Assembly: GCF_002875705.1 (NCBI RefSeq)
Contig: NZ_MCZZ01000148.1
Coordinates: 1-50,346 of the forward strand
From: Vibrio sp. 10N.261.45.E2
GTDB lineage: Bacteria > Pseudomonadota > Gammaproteobacteria > Enterobacterales > Vibrionaceae
Reading direction: 5' to 3'
Length of the DNA: 50,346 nucleotides
Part shown: positions 7,952 through 16,104 of the stretch, one piece after another
Layout: the number at the start of each line of letters is the position of its first letter
Numbering within the stretch: position 1 is the first letter of the stretch
Translations under genes and position numbers: made by a program
The notes under the pieces: model-generated
Told to the model about the DNA's origin: nothing
What the model saw: only the letters and a program-made list of their open reading frames with translations
Databases searched by the model: none

Positions 7952-9247
7952 ATGACTACTAAAAAACACATGAGCGAAGTTCCTATGATTCAAAGGGTAG
8001 CCGCATATCTAGCAATTCTAGTGGGTTACTTTTTCTATTGTTATAACTTTGTAATTATTGACTACGTACGCCCATACATCGTTGAAGCGTATGATGGTAT
8101 TAACCTGTCAGACACTGCCCAGTTCTATACATGGCAGTCGGTTGGTGCACTTATTGGTGCATTGAGCTGTGCTTGGGTAGCAACAAAATTTGGTAAAAAA
8201 CCCACTCTTATTGCCATCACAGCTCTAAACGGCGGCGCTACCATCATCAATATGATGTTTACCGACTACGCAACTTGGGCTGCAATGCGTTTCATCATTG
8301 GTTTGTCGCTAGGTGGTTACTTCACTGTAGCAGTGAGCTTGATGATCGGCCTATTCACCCCGACTGTTCGCGGTAAGTTAACTGCATTCGCATCTTCTAT
8401 GTTCTCTGTTGCACTGATGGTTATGGGTGCGTATGCAGCATTCATTTCAAGTATTGAAGCTCCTTGGGAAAGCCTAATGCTTGTTGGTGGTATCCCACCG
8501 TTGGCAGCAGCGGCAGTCATGATCTTTGTTTTACCTAGCGATAAGAAAGTGATCGCTTACGGTGAAGAAGAGCAAGCAAAAGCAGAAGCATCAAATGCAC
8601 CTGCGAAGAAAGGTTCTTGGGGCGAAATGCTCAGCAAGCCTTACCGTAAGATCACATTAACGTGTCTATTACTGGCTGGCCTTAACTTCTACGGTTTCCA
8701 ATTCTTCGGTGGCTTCGTTACCACTTACCTACGTGATGTACGTATGTTCGACGGTGCAACCATCGGTCTTATCTTCTCTATTTCAGCGTTTGGCTCACTG
8801 TTTGGTGCATGGTTCTGGGGTTGGGCGGCTGACAAATTCGGTCGTAAGGTGAACGCATTTGGTTTCATCCTAGCGGGCATCATGGTTTCAATCTTCTTTG
8901 TTGCGCCTGGTGACATGGTGATTGGCGGCCTAAACATGCTGGCTCTACTTGGTCTGATTTACAACTTCGGCCTGTCTTCTTCAGCAGTATGGGGTGGTTA
9001 CTTCTCTGAACTGTTCCCAGCACACCTACGTAGCTACGGTGCTGCTCTGTTCCACGGTGGTCGTATCCTGGGTATGTGGGCTCCAATGGTACTTATCTTC
9101 ATTCAAGAACGTACCGACCTACAAACAGCGATGTGGGGTTCTCCAATCGTATGGATCCTTGCAGGTCTTCTATGGCTAACACTGCCAGAAACACTGAAAG
9201 GCGGCATCTTCGATAAAAGCAAAAAAGCGGAAGCAGCAAAAGCTTAA
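7952..9247 (+). CDS. MFS transporter, organic-acid:H+ symporter-like
   Basis: 431 residues and about 12 hydrophobic segments in two halves, separated by a charged loop (about 205-228, rich in Lys, Glu and Ala). MFS signature loops are VATKFGKKPT between helices 2 and 3 and WGWAADKFGRKVN in the second half. The pattern fits the proton-coupled aromatic/sialic-acid symporter groups, but the substrate is unknown. All Arg codons I checked are CGT or CGC, a sign of strong expression. A hairpin and 125 bp separate it from the SnoaL-like gene. A LacI-type operator and CRP-like sites lie upstream. Confidence 0.88.
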   Translation: MTTKKHMSEVPMIQRVAAYLAILVGYFFYCYNFVIIDYVRPYIVEAYDGINLSDTAQFYTWQSVGALIGALSCAWVATKFGKKPTLIAITALNGGATIINMMFTDYATWAAMRFIIGLSLGGYFTVAVSLMIGLFTPTVRGKLTAFASSMFSVALMVMGAYAAFISSIEAPWESLMLVGGIPPLAAAAVMIFVLPSDKKVIAYGEEEQAKAEASNAPAKKGSWGEMLSKPYRKITLTCLLLAGLNFYGFQFFGGFVTTYLRDVRMFDGATIGLIFSISAFGSLFGAWFWGWAADKFGRKVNAFGFILAGIMVSIFFVAPGDMVIGGLNMLALLGLIYNFGLSSSAVWGGYFSELFPAHLRSYGAALFHGGRILGMWAPMVLIFIQERTDLQTAMWGSPIVWILAGLLWLTLPETLKGGIFDKSKKAEAAKA

Positions 9248-9289
9248 TTCGAAACTCATAAGTTGAATTTCAAATACGAAAAATTTAAA

Positions 9290-9311
9290 GCCGGCTGATC
9301 AGTCAGCCGGC
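9290..9311 (+). promoter_or_regulatory. Perfect intercistronic hairpin
   Basis: GCCGGCTGA, a 4-nt loop TCAG, then TCAGCCGGC: a 9-bp perfect stem with no T-tract. More likely an mRNA stabiliser or processing site between the MFS and SnoaL-like genes than a terminator. Confidence 0.6.
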
Positions 9312-9372
9312 ATCAAAATCCAAATCGAGTCCTGTTCCGAATGTTGACTCGACAACACAAAGAGAAATTATT

Positions 9373-10389
9373 ATGTCTAAATATCAAGAAGCTAAACGCA
9401 TTGTTCGCGAATACTTTGATGCAATGGAAAACGCAACTCACGAAAACGTTGCAGAAGTTCTGAAAGCACACACTTCTGAAGATTACTTGTGGCGTGGTGT
9501 TTACCCATTCCGTGAGCAAGAAGGCGCGCAGGCTGCGGCTGACGTATTCTGGGCTCCAATGATGAAATCAATGACACGCATGCAGCGTCGTCAAGATATC
9601 TTCATCGGTGGTAACAACGAAGTTAACCCAGATGAGATTTGGGTAATGAGCATGGGTCACTTCATGGGTCTATTCGACGCTGAATACCTAGGCATGCGCC
9701 CTACTGGCAAAATCATGAACGTTCGTTACGCAGAATTTAACTGTGTTGTTGACGGCAAAATCACGAAAACAGGCTTGTTCCTAGATCTACTAGGCATGAT
9801 GGACCAAGCGGGTTGCTACCCACTACCACCATCAACAGGTAAGCACTTCGTATACCCTGGACCACGTAACCACGATGGCCTATTGTTTGAAGATGCGGCT
9901 CCAGAAGAAGGCGTTGCGACTCTTGCTCTAGTAAACAAAATGGTTGATGACCTATCTGCTCTTAACGACAGCGGCGCGATGGGTTGCCCACCAGAAGTAC
10001 TAGCGAAGAGCTGGTCAAAAGACATGATTTGGTACGGCCCATGTGGTATCGGCGCGTCTTACACAATTCCTCGCTACCAACAGCAGCACCAACTTCCTTT
10101 CCGTAACAACCTGAAAGACAAGAAGTTCAACGGCCACGTTTGTCGTTTCGCTGAAGGTAACTTCTCTTGTTTCTTCGGTTGGCCAAACCTATCAAACACA
10201 CCAACAGGTGGCTTCCTAGGTATGACTGGCGGTGAAGTACGTGCAAACATGCAAGTGGTTGACGTTTACTACCGTGACGGTGACAAACTGTCTGAGAACT
10301 GGGTTCTTATCGACCTTCCTTACTGGCTACAACAGCAAGGTCTAGATGTGTTTGAACGCACTTCAACCATCATGAACCCAACGCTGTAA
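9373..10389 (+). CDS. Tandem SnoaL/NTF2-like protein of unknown function
   Basis: 338 residues without signal peptide or membrane segment. Two NTF2-fold, SnoaL-like units are visible, about 8-150 and 170-330. Each starts with a helical segment (IVREYFDAMENATHENVAEV; LALVNKMVDDLSALN), has an early Trp (YLWRG; MIWYG), and ends with strands carrying DG.. and a Leu/Asp tail (VDGKITKTGLFLDLLGMM; DGDKLSENWVLIDLPYWL). SnoaL-like proteins include cyclases, hydrolases and isomerases, so no reaction can be assigned. Every Arg codon is CGT or CGC, indicating an abundant protein. A strong ribosome site (AGAGAAATT) precedes the ATG. It lies between the transporter and porin genes. Confidence 0.82.
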   Translation: MSKYQEAKRIVREYFDAMENATHENVAEVLKAHTSEDYLWRGVYPFREQEGAQAAADVFWAPMMKSMTRMQRRQDIFIGGNNEVNPDEIWVMSMGHFMGLFDAEYLGMRPTGKIMNVRYAEFNCVVDGKITKTGLFLDLLGMMDQAGCYPLPPSTGKHFVYPGPRNHDGLLFEDAAPEEGVATLALVNKMVDDLSALNDSGAMGCPPEVLAKSWSKDMIWYGPCGIGASYTIPRYQQQHQLPFRNNLKDKKFNGHVCRFAEGNFSCFFGWPNLSNTPTGGFLGMTGGEVRANMQVVDVYYRDGDKLSENWVLIDLPYWLQQQGLDVFERTSTIMNPTL

Positions 10390-10428
10390 TCGAAACGCTT
10401 TAATCCCAAAGATTGAAACGAAATAGTG

Positions 10429-10459
10429 GCAACCTAAATGGACATCTGATTTAGGTTGC
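10429..10459 (+). promoter_or_regulatory. Hairpin after the SnoaL-like gene
   Basis: GCAACCTAAAT pairs perfectly with ATTTAGGTTGC over a 9-nt loop. No T-tract. First of two tandem hairpins before the porin gene. Confidence 0.55.
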
Positions 10460-10461
10460 TA

Positions 10462-10497
10462 CGCTTACTAGGAGACCCTTCTCGCTCCTAGTAAGTG
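10462..10497 (+). promoter_or_regulatory. Second tandem hairpin before the porin gene
   Basis: CTTACTAGGAG pairs with CTCCTAGTAAG (11 bp perfect, 13 with a wobble) over a 10-nt loop. No T-tract. With the hairpin before it, this could separate transcript levels of the SnoaL-like and porin genes. Confidence 0.55.
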
Positions 10498-10637
10498 CTC
10501 CACACCATTCATTATTGCTCCACTAATAATTGAATCAACTCGTGCCTCATGGATGGGGTACACCCTGCCAAACCATTACTAATATAACGGGCTCGAAAGC
10601 ACGGTGGCTTTCTGCGGCCTGAATAAAGAGAATAACA

Positions 10638-11759
10638 ATGAACAAGTCGATTCTTTCTGCAGTGATTCTGACAGCACTTACATCGGGTTCTGCTTTTGCT
10701 GCACACACTTTTACCAATGACGCGGGCGATAGCCTTACTTTAGACGGTCGTTTTGACGTTCGTTACCAAGATAAGGGCGGCGACCACAACGGTGAATGGA
10801 ACAGCGGTAGTTCTCGTTTCGGCCTTAAAGGTCAAATGGGTCTAGACAACGGTTGGACTGGCTTTGGCCATGCCGAATGGGGTTACAACTCTGGTGCTAA
10901 CGGCGACAATATTTACGACCGACTTCTATACGCTGGCGTAGAGCACGACAAATACGGCAAGATTGCTGCAGGTACTAAGCAGTGGTCTACTTTTTATGAC
11001 GTAGCATGGTACACCGACTTAGGTCGAGTCTTCGGTACTCGCGGTTCAGGTGTTTACAACCTTTCTGACTGGGGTATTGCATCAGGTACAGGCCGTGCTG
11101 AAAACTCCATTACTTACCGCAACTCAATCAACGACGAAGTAAGCTACGGTTTTACTTACCAAACGACACGTGAAGATGTTGCACTATCGGGTTCAGATCG
11201 TAGTTCAAATTCAGGAACAGATAACCGAGCAGCTGCAACTTTGAAGAACGGTATGGGTGCATCGATCACTTACAAACCATTTGATGGCATCACACTTGGA
11301 GCGGCTTACCACCAAAATGAGCTAGATGATCTTTCAACTGGTGTTGAAGGGGCTAAAAATGGTGACAACATGCGCATCATGTTGTTGGGTGCAAACTACA
11401 GCAACGGTGGCTTCTACGCAGGTGCGACTTTCCACGTAGGTGAAAACTGGGAATCTGTTGAAACCTCAACAACACGCAACGCATTAATAGATACTCTGGG
11501 TGGCGAAGTCTACACGTACTACCATTTCGACAACGGCCTACGCCCTACGTTGAACTACAACTACATGGAAGATCGTGGCGACGAAACTCAAGGTTACGAG
11601 CGTAACTTGCTTATCCCCGGTGTTGAATACCACTTCCAGAAGAACAAATTCTTAGTTTGGACTGAGTACCAATTCGATCTAGGTAAAGATCAACTCGTTG
11701 GTAGCAAGTTCGAAAACCGTGACGACCAATTTGCTGCGGGTATCCGTTACTACTTCTAA
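10638..11759 (+). CDS. Gram-negative general porin (OmpU-like)
   Basis: 373 residues. Signal peptide MNKSILSAVILTALTSGSAFA with cleavage before AHTF, then a beta-barrel with alternating polar and aromatic strands and a C-terminal Phe (GIRYYF), the outer-membrane assembly signal. The constriction-loop region has the R-G-x-G-VYN pattern (TRGSGVYNLSDWG). It probably forms a trimeric diffusion channel that feeds the MFS transporter encoded upstream. Codon use indicates strong expression. A terminator follows at 11793. Confidence 0.92.
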   Translation: MNKSILSAVILTALTSGSAFAAHTFTNDAGDSLTLDGRFDVRYQDKGGDHNGEWNSGSSRFGLKGQMGLDNGWTGFGHAEWGYNSGANGDNIYDRLLYAGVEHDKYGKIAAGTKQWSTFYDVAWYTDLGRVFGTRGSGVYNLSDWGIASGTGRAENSITYRNSINDEVSYGFTYQTTREDVALSGSDRSSNSGTDNRAAATLKNGMGASITYKPFDGITLGAAYHQNELDDLSTGVEGAKNGDNMRIMLLGANYSNGGFYAGATFHVGENWESVETSTTRNALIDTLGGEVYTYYHFDNGLRPTLNYNYMEDRGDETQGYERNLLIPGVEYHFQKNKFLVWTEYQFDLGKDQLVGSKFENRDDQFAAGIRYYF

Positions 11760-11792
11760 CACCCAGTTAGTCGAGTCATAAATTCTTTAAAC

Positions 11793-11822
11793 AAAGCTCT
11801 GCTCTTAACGCAGAGCTTTTTT
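11793..11822 (+). terminator. Terminator after the porin gene
   Basis: AAAGCTCTGC (11793-11802) pairs with GCAGAGCTTT (11810-11819) and runs into six T residues. Strong factor-independent terminator ending the transporter/SnoaL/porin unit. Confidence 0.9.
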
Positions 11823-11897
11823 GGGTCATACCCAGAATAATATTCAACACCCTCTATTAACCCTTATTTTTCATCCAATCATGGCACATTGTATTTT

Positions 11898-11911
11898 TGA
11901 GTACGTACCTA
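11898..11911. promoter_or_regulatory. Putative LacI-family operator at the regulator's own promoter
   Basis: TGAGTACGTACCTA, a near-palindrome with GTACGTAC at its centre. It lies just ahead of a possible -10 (TATGTT, 11914-11919), so binding would block transcription of the LacI-family gene: likely autoregulation. The same motif lies upstream of the MFS gene. Confidence 0.55.
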
Positions 11912-11957
11912 ATTATGTTACTCTATGCACAATCAATTTGGTTCAAAAGTATGGTCT

Positions 11958-12989
11958 ATGAACTCTCCAAAACACTCTTCGGTGTCCAAAACAACCGTAA
12001 CCTCAAAAGATGTCGCTAAGCTTGCTGGCGTTTCTCAATCCTCTGTTTCTCGTGTATTTGTCCCGGGCAGTTCTGTGTCTGAAAAGACCAAGCAAAAAGT
12101 ATTCGATGCTGCGAAATCTCTGAATTATCGTCCCAATGCCTTTGCCCGTAGCTTGACGACAAACGAATCCAAATTGATTGGTTTGGTTTTCCCAGACGCT
12201 GATTACCCTATTCATATGAAAACCCTGCAGCTTATCTCTACTGAGCTACAAAAACAGGGTTACTCTGCAGTATTGATCCCTTGGCAAGTGGATGGCAATG
12301 ACAACCACTCTATTCCCAATATCTTCCAATACCGAGTTGATGGTGTGATTGCCGCTTCTGCGACCTTTAATAAATCGCTTTATGAAGAGTGTGAAGAGTT
12401 CGATATCCCTATCGTTCAGTATGCTCGTGTGGTTGAAGGCACCAAGAGTAGCCATGTGGTGAGCGACAACTACGCCGCAGGTCAATTTGCTGCGCAGCAT
12501 TTTCATAAGCTTGGCATCAAATCAGCCGCTTACGTTACAGGTAACGTCCCGACCTTTACCAATGGCGAGCGCCAAATCGGTTTCTGTACAGAGTTTGAAG
12601 ACTTAACAGGGAAACAGGCTCGTGTGATTGAGGCTGATTACGATTACCTGGATTCACTCGAGATCATCAGAGCAATGTTCAAAGAAGCTTCCCACCCTGA
12701 AGCCATCTTTTGTGCAACCGACAACCTTGCAATGGCTGTGATGGATGTGGCTCGCTTAGAATTCGGACTGAGTATTCCTCAAGATCTACAAGTAATCGGG
12801 TTTGACGATATCCCACAAACTCAGTGGCTGAACTACCAGCTCACCACTTTTAAGCAGGATTTCCGTCGTCTTGCACGTGAATCGGTCAAGATCGTGGTAA
12901 ACCAAATTCAAGAACAAGACACCAGTTTGGTTAAGTTAATGGTGCCTGTTCAATTTGTAGAGCGTAATACCACGTTGAAACTCAACTAG
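11958..12989 (+). CDS. LacI-family transcriptional repressor
   Basis: 343 residues from this start. N-terminal LacI helix-turn-helix (TSKDVAKLAGVSQSSVSRVF, then the hinge RPNAFARSL) and a periplasmic-binding-like effector domain (LIGLVFPDADYP ... DGVIAASATF ... VIGFDDIPQTQW). An in-frame ATG at 11925 would add 11 residues, but it lies at the likely transcription start, so 11958 is preferred; neither has a good ribosome site. It follows the MFS/SnoaL/porin unit and shares an operator-like motif with the MFS promoter, so it is the probable local regulator. The effector is unknown. Confidence 0.92.
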   Translation: MNSPKHSSVSKTTVTSKDVAKLAGVSQSSVSRVFVPGSSVSEKTKQKVFDAAKSLNYRPNAFARSLTTNESKLIGLVFPDADYPIHMKTLQLISTELQKQGYSAVLIPWQVDGNDNHSIPNIFQYRVDGVIAASATFNKSLYEECEEFDIPIVQYARVVEGTKSSHVVSDNYAAGQFAAQHFHKLGIKSAAYVTGNVPTFTNGERQIGFCTEFEDLTGKQARVIEADYDYLDSLEIIRAMFKEASHPEAIFCATDNLAMAVMDVARLEFGLSIPQDLQVIGFDDIPQTQWLNYQLTTFKQDFRRLARESVKIVVNQIQEQDTSLVKLMVPVQFVERNTTLKLN

Positions 12990-13013
12990 AAATCGTTCAC
13001 GATTCAATGCATA

Positions 13014-13054
13014 AAAAATCCCGTTGGTGACGAAAGGTCTCCAACGGGATTTTT
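13014..13054. terminator. Bidirectional terminator between the repressor and sulfatase genes
   Basis: AAAAATCCCGTTGG pairs with CCAACGGGATTTTT. T-runs occur on both strands, so it can end both the LacI-family gene (plus) and the sulfatase gene (minus). Confidence 0.88.
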
Positions 13055-13102
13055 GTTTCTAGTCAGCTTTCGCTGTTCAAACTAGTTGAAAAGAATTGAG
13101 CA

Positions 13103-14605
13103 TCAGTTGCCTACACCACCCGTTTTCTCTGCCGGAGCATCAGGCGTTACCGGAGGCCACTCTTGGAAGGTGGCTAGATGTTGTTGCACAGCCGCTTGCG
13201 CTGGGCCAAATGCCCACATTTTTTGCCCCATCCATTTTAGGTACATGCCCGACTCTTCTGCCGCTCGCTCATATGGGTCACGACGTAAGTTAAACAGCAA
13301 TGGCGCGTTTAGCTCTTCTTTAGGGCCACTCCAACCGTGGTTCTGTACAATGAAGTGCGCCTTCCAATCGCCAACACGAACCGCTTGTAGCTTGTCTCGT
13401 TCGTAGTAGTAGATCTCTTTACGGTTTGACTCGCCTTTCTCAGTCAGCATGTCCACTTGGTTGTACCCATCGAGATGCGCTTTGAAGCCATCATGACCTT
13501 TGAGCATTTTCTCTTTTAGATCTGTTGGACCACCAGCAGCAGCGACCAGAGTTGGCAACCAGTCCATACCGTCAAAGATGCCATTGCCTACGCTACCTGC
13601 AGGAATCTTACCCGGCCAACTTACGAGAGCTGGAGCACGAACACCACCCTCCCAAGTTGTGCCTTTTTCACCGTGGTAAGGCGTCATACCACCATCAGGC
13701 CAAGTCATGATCTCAGGGCCATTATCTGCAGTGAAAATGATGATGGTGTTGTCGGCAATACCGAGTTCTTCCATTTTCGCCATCATCTCACCGACATGGT
13801 CATCAAGATCTTTCATGACCACTTCTTGAAGACCCCAACCGTTTTGACCAAGCATGGCTTCGTATTCGGGTGAAAGGTGCGTCCAAACGTGACCACGTGA
13901 CGGGCAATACCAAGTGAAGAACGGCTTATCCGCTTCAACCGCTCTTTCAATGAAGTTGATGGCGTGTTTGTTCACTTCATCATCGAGTGTTCTCATACGC
14001 TCTATCGACAACGCACCATCGTCTTCAATCGTTTGGCCACCTTTACCGTCTGATTTTGCGTAAATAACATTACGAGGCGCGAACGCATCCAAAGATCCAT
14101 CTTTTGGCCAATCTGGATCTTCCGTGTACTCCATTGCATTCAAGTGATACAACCAACCCCAATATTCATCAAAGCCGTGCATTGTCGGTAGGAATTCATC
14201 TCGATCACCAAGGTGGTTTTTGCCAAATTGCCCTGTGACATAGCCCATAGTTTTAAGGATCTCAGGAAGCGTTGGAGTGTCAGCACTTAAACCCACTGGG
14301 CCACCCGGTAACCCGACTGTGTGCATACCTGTTCTCACAGGAAGCTGACCCGTTAAGAACGCAGAGCGACCTGCCGTACAAGAGGGTTGCGCGTAATAAT
14401 CAGTAAGCAGCATGCCTTTTTCGGCAATACTATCAATGTTCGGTGTTTCACTACTCATCACGCCATTGTGATAAGCACTCAGGTTTGATATCCCAATATC
14501 ATCCGTGAAGATAACAAAAATATTCGGTTGTTCTTGGGCTGACCATGCCGATAGCGAAAAGCTACTCAACACACTCAGAACGACAAGGTCGAAAATCCTT
14601 TTCAT
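13103..14605 (-). CDS. Secreted sulfatase, arylsulfatase family (Cys-type)
   Basis: 500 residues with signal peptide (MKRIFDLVVL...SAWSA). Alkaline-phosphatase-fold sulfatase that hydrolyses sulfate esters. Visible active-site parts are the metal ligands in VIFTDDIG (D35, D36), the formylglycine site C76-T-A-G-R80, a His in CPSRGHVW, and FTADNGPE. The formylglycine Cys requires a maturase (FGE or anSME), which is not in this window. Periplasmic or surface location is expected. The substrate is unknown; marine vibrios use such enzymes on algal sulfated polysaccharides and small sulfate esters. It is 10 bp downstream of the DUF4345 gene, in one operon. Confidence 0.92.
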   Translation of the reverse strand: MKRIFDLVVLSVLSSFSLSAWSAQEQPNIFVIFTDDIGISNLSAYHNGVMSSETPNIDSIAEKGMLLTDYYAQPSCTAGRSAFLTGQLPVRTGMHTVGLPGGPVGLSADTPTLPEILKTMGYVTGQFGKNHLGDRDEFLPTMHGFDEYWGWLYHLNAMEYTEDPDWPKDGSLDAFAPRNVIYAKSDGKGGQTIEDDGALSIERMRTLDDEVNKHAINFIERAVEADKPFFTWYCPSRGHVWTHLSPEYEAMLGQNGWGLQEVVMKDLDDHVGEMMAKMEELGIADNTIIIFTADNGPEIMTWPDGGMTPYHGEKGTTWEGGVRAPALVSWPGKIPAGSVGNGIFDGMDWLPTLVAAAGGPTDLKEKMLKGHDGFKAHLDGYNQVDMLTEKGESNRKEIYYYERDKLQAVRVGDWKAHFIVQNHGWSGPKEELNAPLLFNLRRDPYERAAEESGMYLKWMGQKMWAFGPAQAAVQQHLATFQEWPPVTPDAPAEKTGGVGN

Positions 14606-14614
14606 AGAATGTCC

Positions 14615-15004
14615 TTATACTGTTTCAGATTGCTCTTTGTGAACCATTTTTATTCCTACCAAACCAAAGCCAAGCTCCAATAATAGATAAACAACAAGTA
14701 GCCAATGAGGCATACCATCTATTAGCAAGCTAATGACTCGGCCGGCAGCCAAACCCAACATGAAGACCACCAAACTGTAGAGCGCTGGCAGTCGGTATTT
14801 CTTTAGTAGCGCCCCTGCGATCCAAAACAAAGCTAACGCTAAGTACAAACCCATCACAGCACGAAAGATGTGGGTGACATTGACGGGAGTTGCATCAATT
14901 CCGAAAAGATAATCGAGGGAGACAACGGGAGCATAACCGTACGACAATGCAATCGGTGTTAAACCCAAAACAGCGACGAACAAAAAAACACTTTGTGGCT
15001 TCAT
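14615..15004 (-). CDS. DUF4345-like small membrane protein
   Basis: 129 residues with four hydrophobic segments (about 5-23, 43-65, 72-92, 98-118). The pattern (YLFGIDATPVNVTHIFRAVMGLYLALALFWIAG) fits the DUF4345 family of unknown function. First gene of a two-gene operon with the sulfatase (10 bp apart), so a role alongside it is possible but unproven. Confidence 0.7.
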   Translation of the reverse strand: MKPQSVFLFVAVLGLTPIALSYGYAPVVSLDYLFGIDATPVNVTHIFRAVMGLYLALALFWIAGALLKKYRLPALYSLVVFMLGLAAGRVISLLIDGMPHWLLVVYLLLELGFGLVGIKMVHKEQSETV

Positions 15005-15057
15005 ATCCTTACTTTTTTAATTTGGCTCTTTTCAAAAAACATAGTCTACAATCAGCA

Positions 15058-15074
15058 ATATGCAAGTTGCATAT
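15058..15074. promoter_or_regulatory. 17-bp perfect palindrome, possible operator
   Basis: ATATGCAA-G-TTGCATAT lies between the divergent DUF4345/sulfatase operon and the outer-membrane protein gene. Length and position fit an operator for an unidentified regulator serving both directions. Confidence 0.5.
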
Positions 15075-15143
15075 GTAGAAAATGAATGGTCAAAACATAC
15101 ATTTATAACAGTGCAATTTCACATCGAGGATAAGGATATCAAT

Positions 15144-15914
15144 ATGACTAAATGGCGTTATCTACTCGCATCAGCACTGGCTGTTAGTTCAACTGTAAAT
15201 GCTCAACAAACAACTCAACCAGCAAGCACAGTGCAATGGCAACACAGCTTCGAAATTTACGCTCTCGCGCTCAACATCCACGGTGACAGCACCATAGGTA
15301 ACCTTTCTACAGACGTTGATATCGATCCCTCGTTCATCATGGATCATATCGATATGACGGCGATGGTTCGTTTAGAAGGCGTTTATGACAACCAATGGGG
15401 TTACTACATCGATTACAGCTACATGAAGCTTAGTGGCAAAACAAACTCGGTATTAGGTTCCAATGCAGAGTTATTAAGAGGCAATCTTGATATCCGACAA
15501 GGTGTTTTAGATGTGAAGGGGTTTAAGCGCTACCAATACGATTTTGGCACGATTGATTATCTGTTTGGGCTTCGTTGGTGGGATAACGACATTGATGCCA
15601 AGCTTTACGGTTCAGGTGGTAAGCTAAGTGTCGACCGATCACTCGATGAAGATTGGGTTGACTACCAAGTAGGTGTGAGATGGATTACGCAGATCAATAA
15701 GGACTGGAAGTTTCACGCAACCATTGATGCAGGGCTTGGTAGCGATACCGACTTTACCTCTTCTCTATTAACTGGCGTGCGATACCAAATAAACAATTGG
15801 TCTGACTTAAATGTCGCCTACAAATCGACCTGGGTTGATTACGAAAACAAGGGAACCTTTGAATACGATACCGCATCGCAAGGGTTCCTGATTGGCTGGG
15901 CTGCTCACTTTTAA
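15144..15914 (+). CDS. Outer-membrane beta-barrel protein, function unknown
   Basis: 256 residues from the ATG at 15144, which follows a good ribosome site (AAGGATATCAAT); the frame is open upstream to 15060 but those residues are not signal-like. Signal peptide MTKWRYLLASALAVSSTVNA. The mature protein has alternating amphipathic strands with many Trp and Tyr (DNQWGYYIDYSYMKL, LRWWDNDIDAKLYGSG) and ends in Phe (GWAAHF), as outer-membrane barrels do. It is divergent from the sulfatase operon and may be co-regulated through the shared palindrome. No specific family recognised. Confidence 0.8.
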   Translation: MTKWRYLLASALAVSSTVNAQQTTQPASTVQWQHSFEIYALALNIHGDSTIGNLSTDVDIDPSFIMDHIDMTAMVRLEGVYDNQWGYYIDYSYMKLSGKTNSVLGSNAELLRGNLDIRQGVLDVKGFKRYQYDFGTIDYLFGLRWWDNDIDAKLYGSGGKLSVDRSLDEDWVDYQVGVRWITQINKDWKFHATIDAGLGSDTDFTSSLLTGVRYQINNWSDLNVAYKSTWVDYENKGTFEYDTASQGFLIGWAAHF

Positions 15915-16009
15915 GCCACTGGTTACTTTACCCTTACGCACAAGCGGAAAGGTTAGTCATCCTTGGCATTTAATCTCTATTAAATTGCTCTCTAATTCAA
16001 TCTAAATGA

Positions 16010-16043
16010 AGCTCTAGCGAAGATTCATCGTTAGGGCTTTTTT
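16010..16043 (+). terminator. Terminator after the outer-membrane protein gene
   Basis: AGCTCTAGCG pairs with CGTTAGGGCT (with wobbles) over a 9-nt loop, followed by six T residues. Confidence 0.7.
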
Positions 16044-16045
16044 AT

Positions 16046-16090
16046 GGTTCATCGCGGCTTTCCCCGAAAAGCCGCGATGAACCTTATTTT
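16046..16090 (+). terminator. Second, very stable tandem hairpin
   Basis: A 16-bp perfect stem, GGTTCATCGCGGCTTT with AAAGCCGCGATGAACC, followed by TTATTTTATT. It backs up the terminator directly before it and could shield the convergent globin gene. Confidence 0.75.
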
Positions 16091-16104
16091 ATTCAATTTT
16101 TCAG

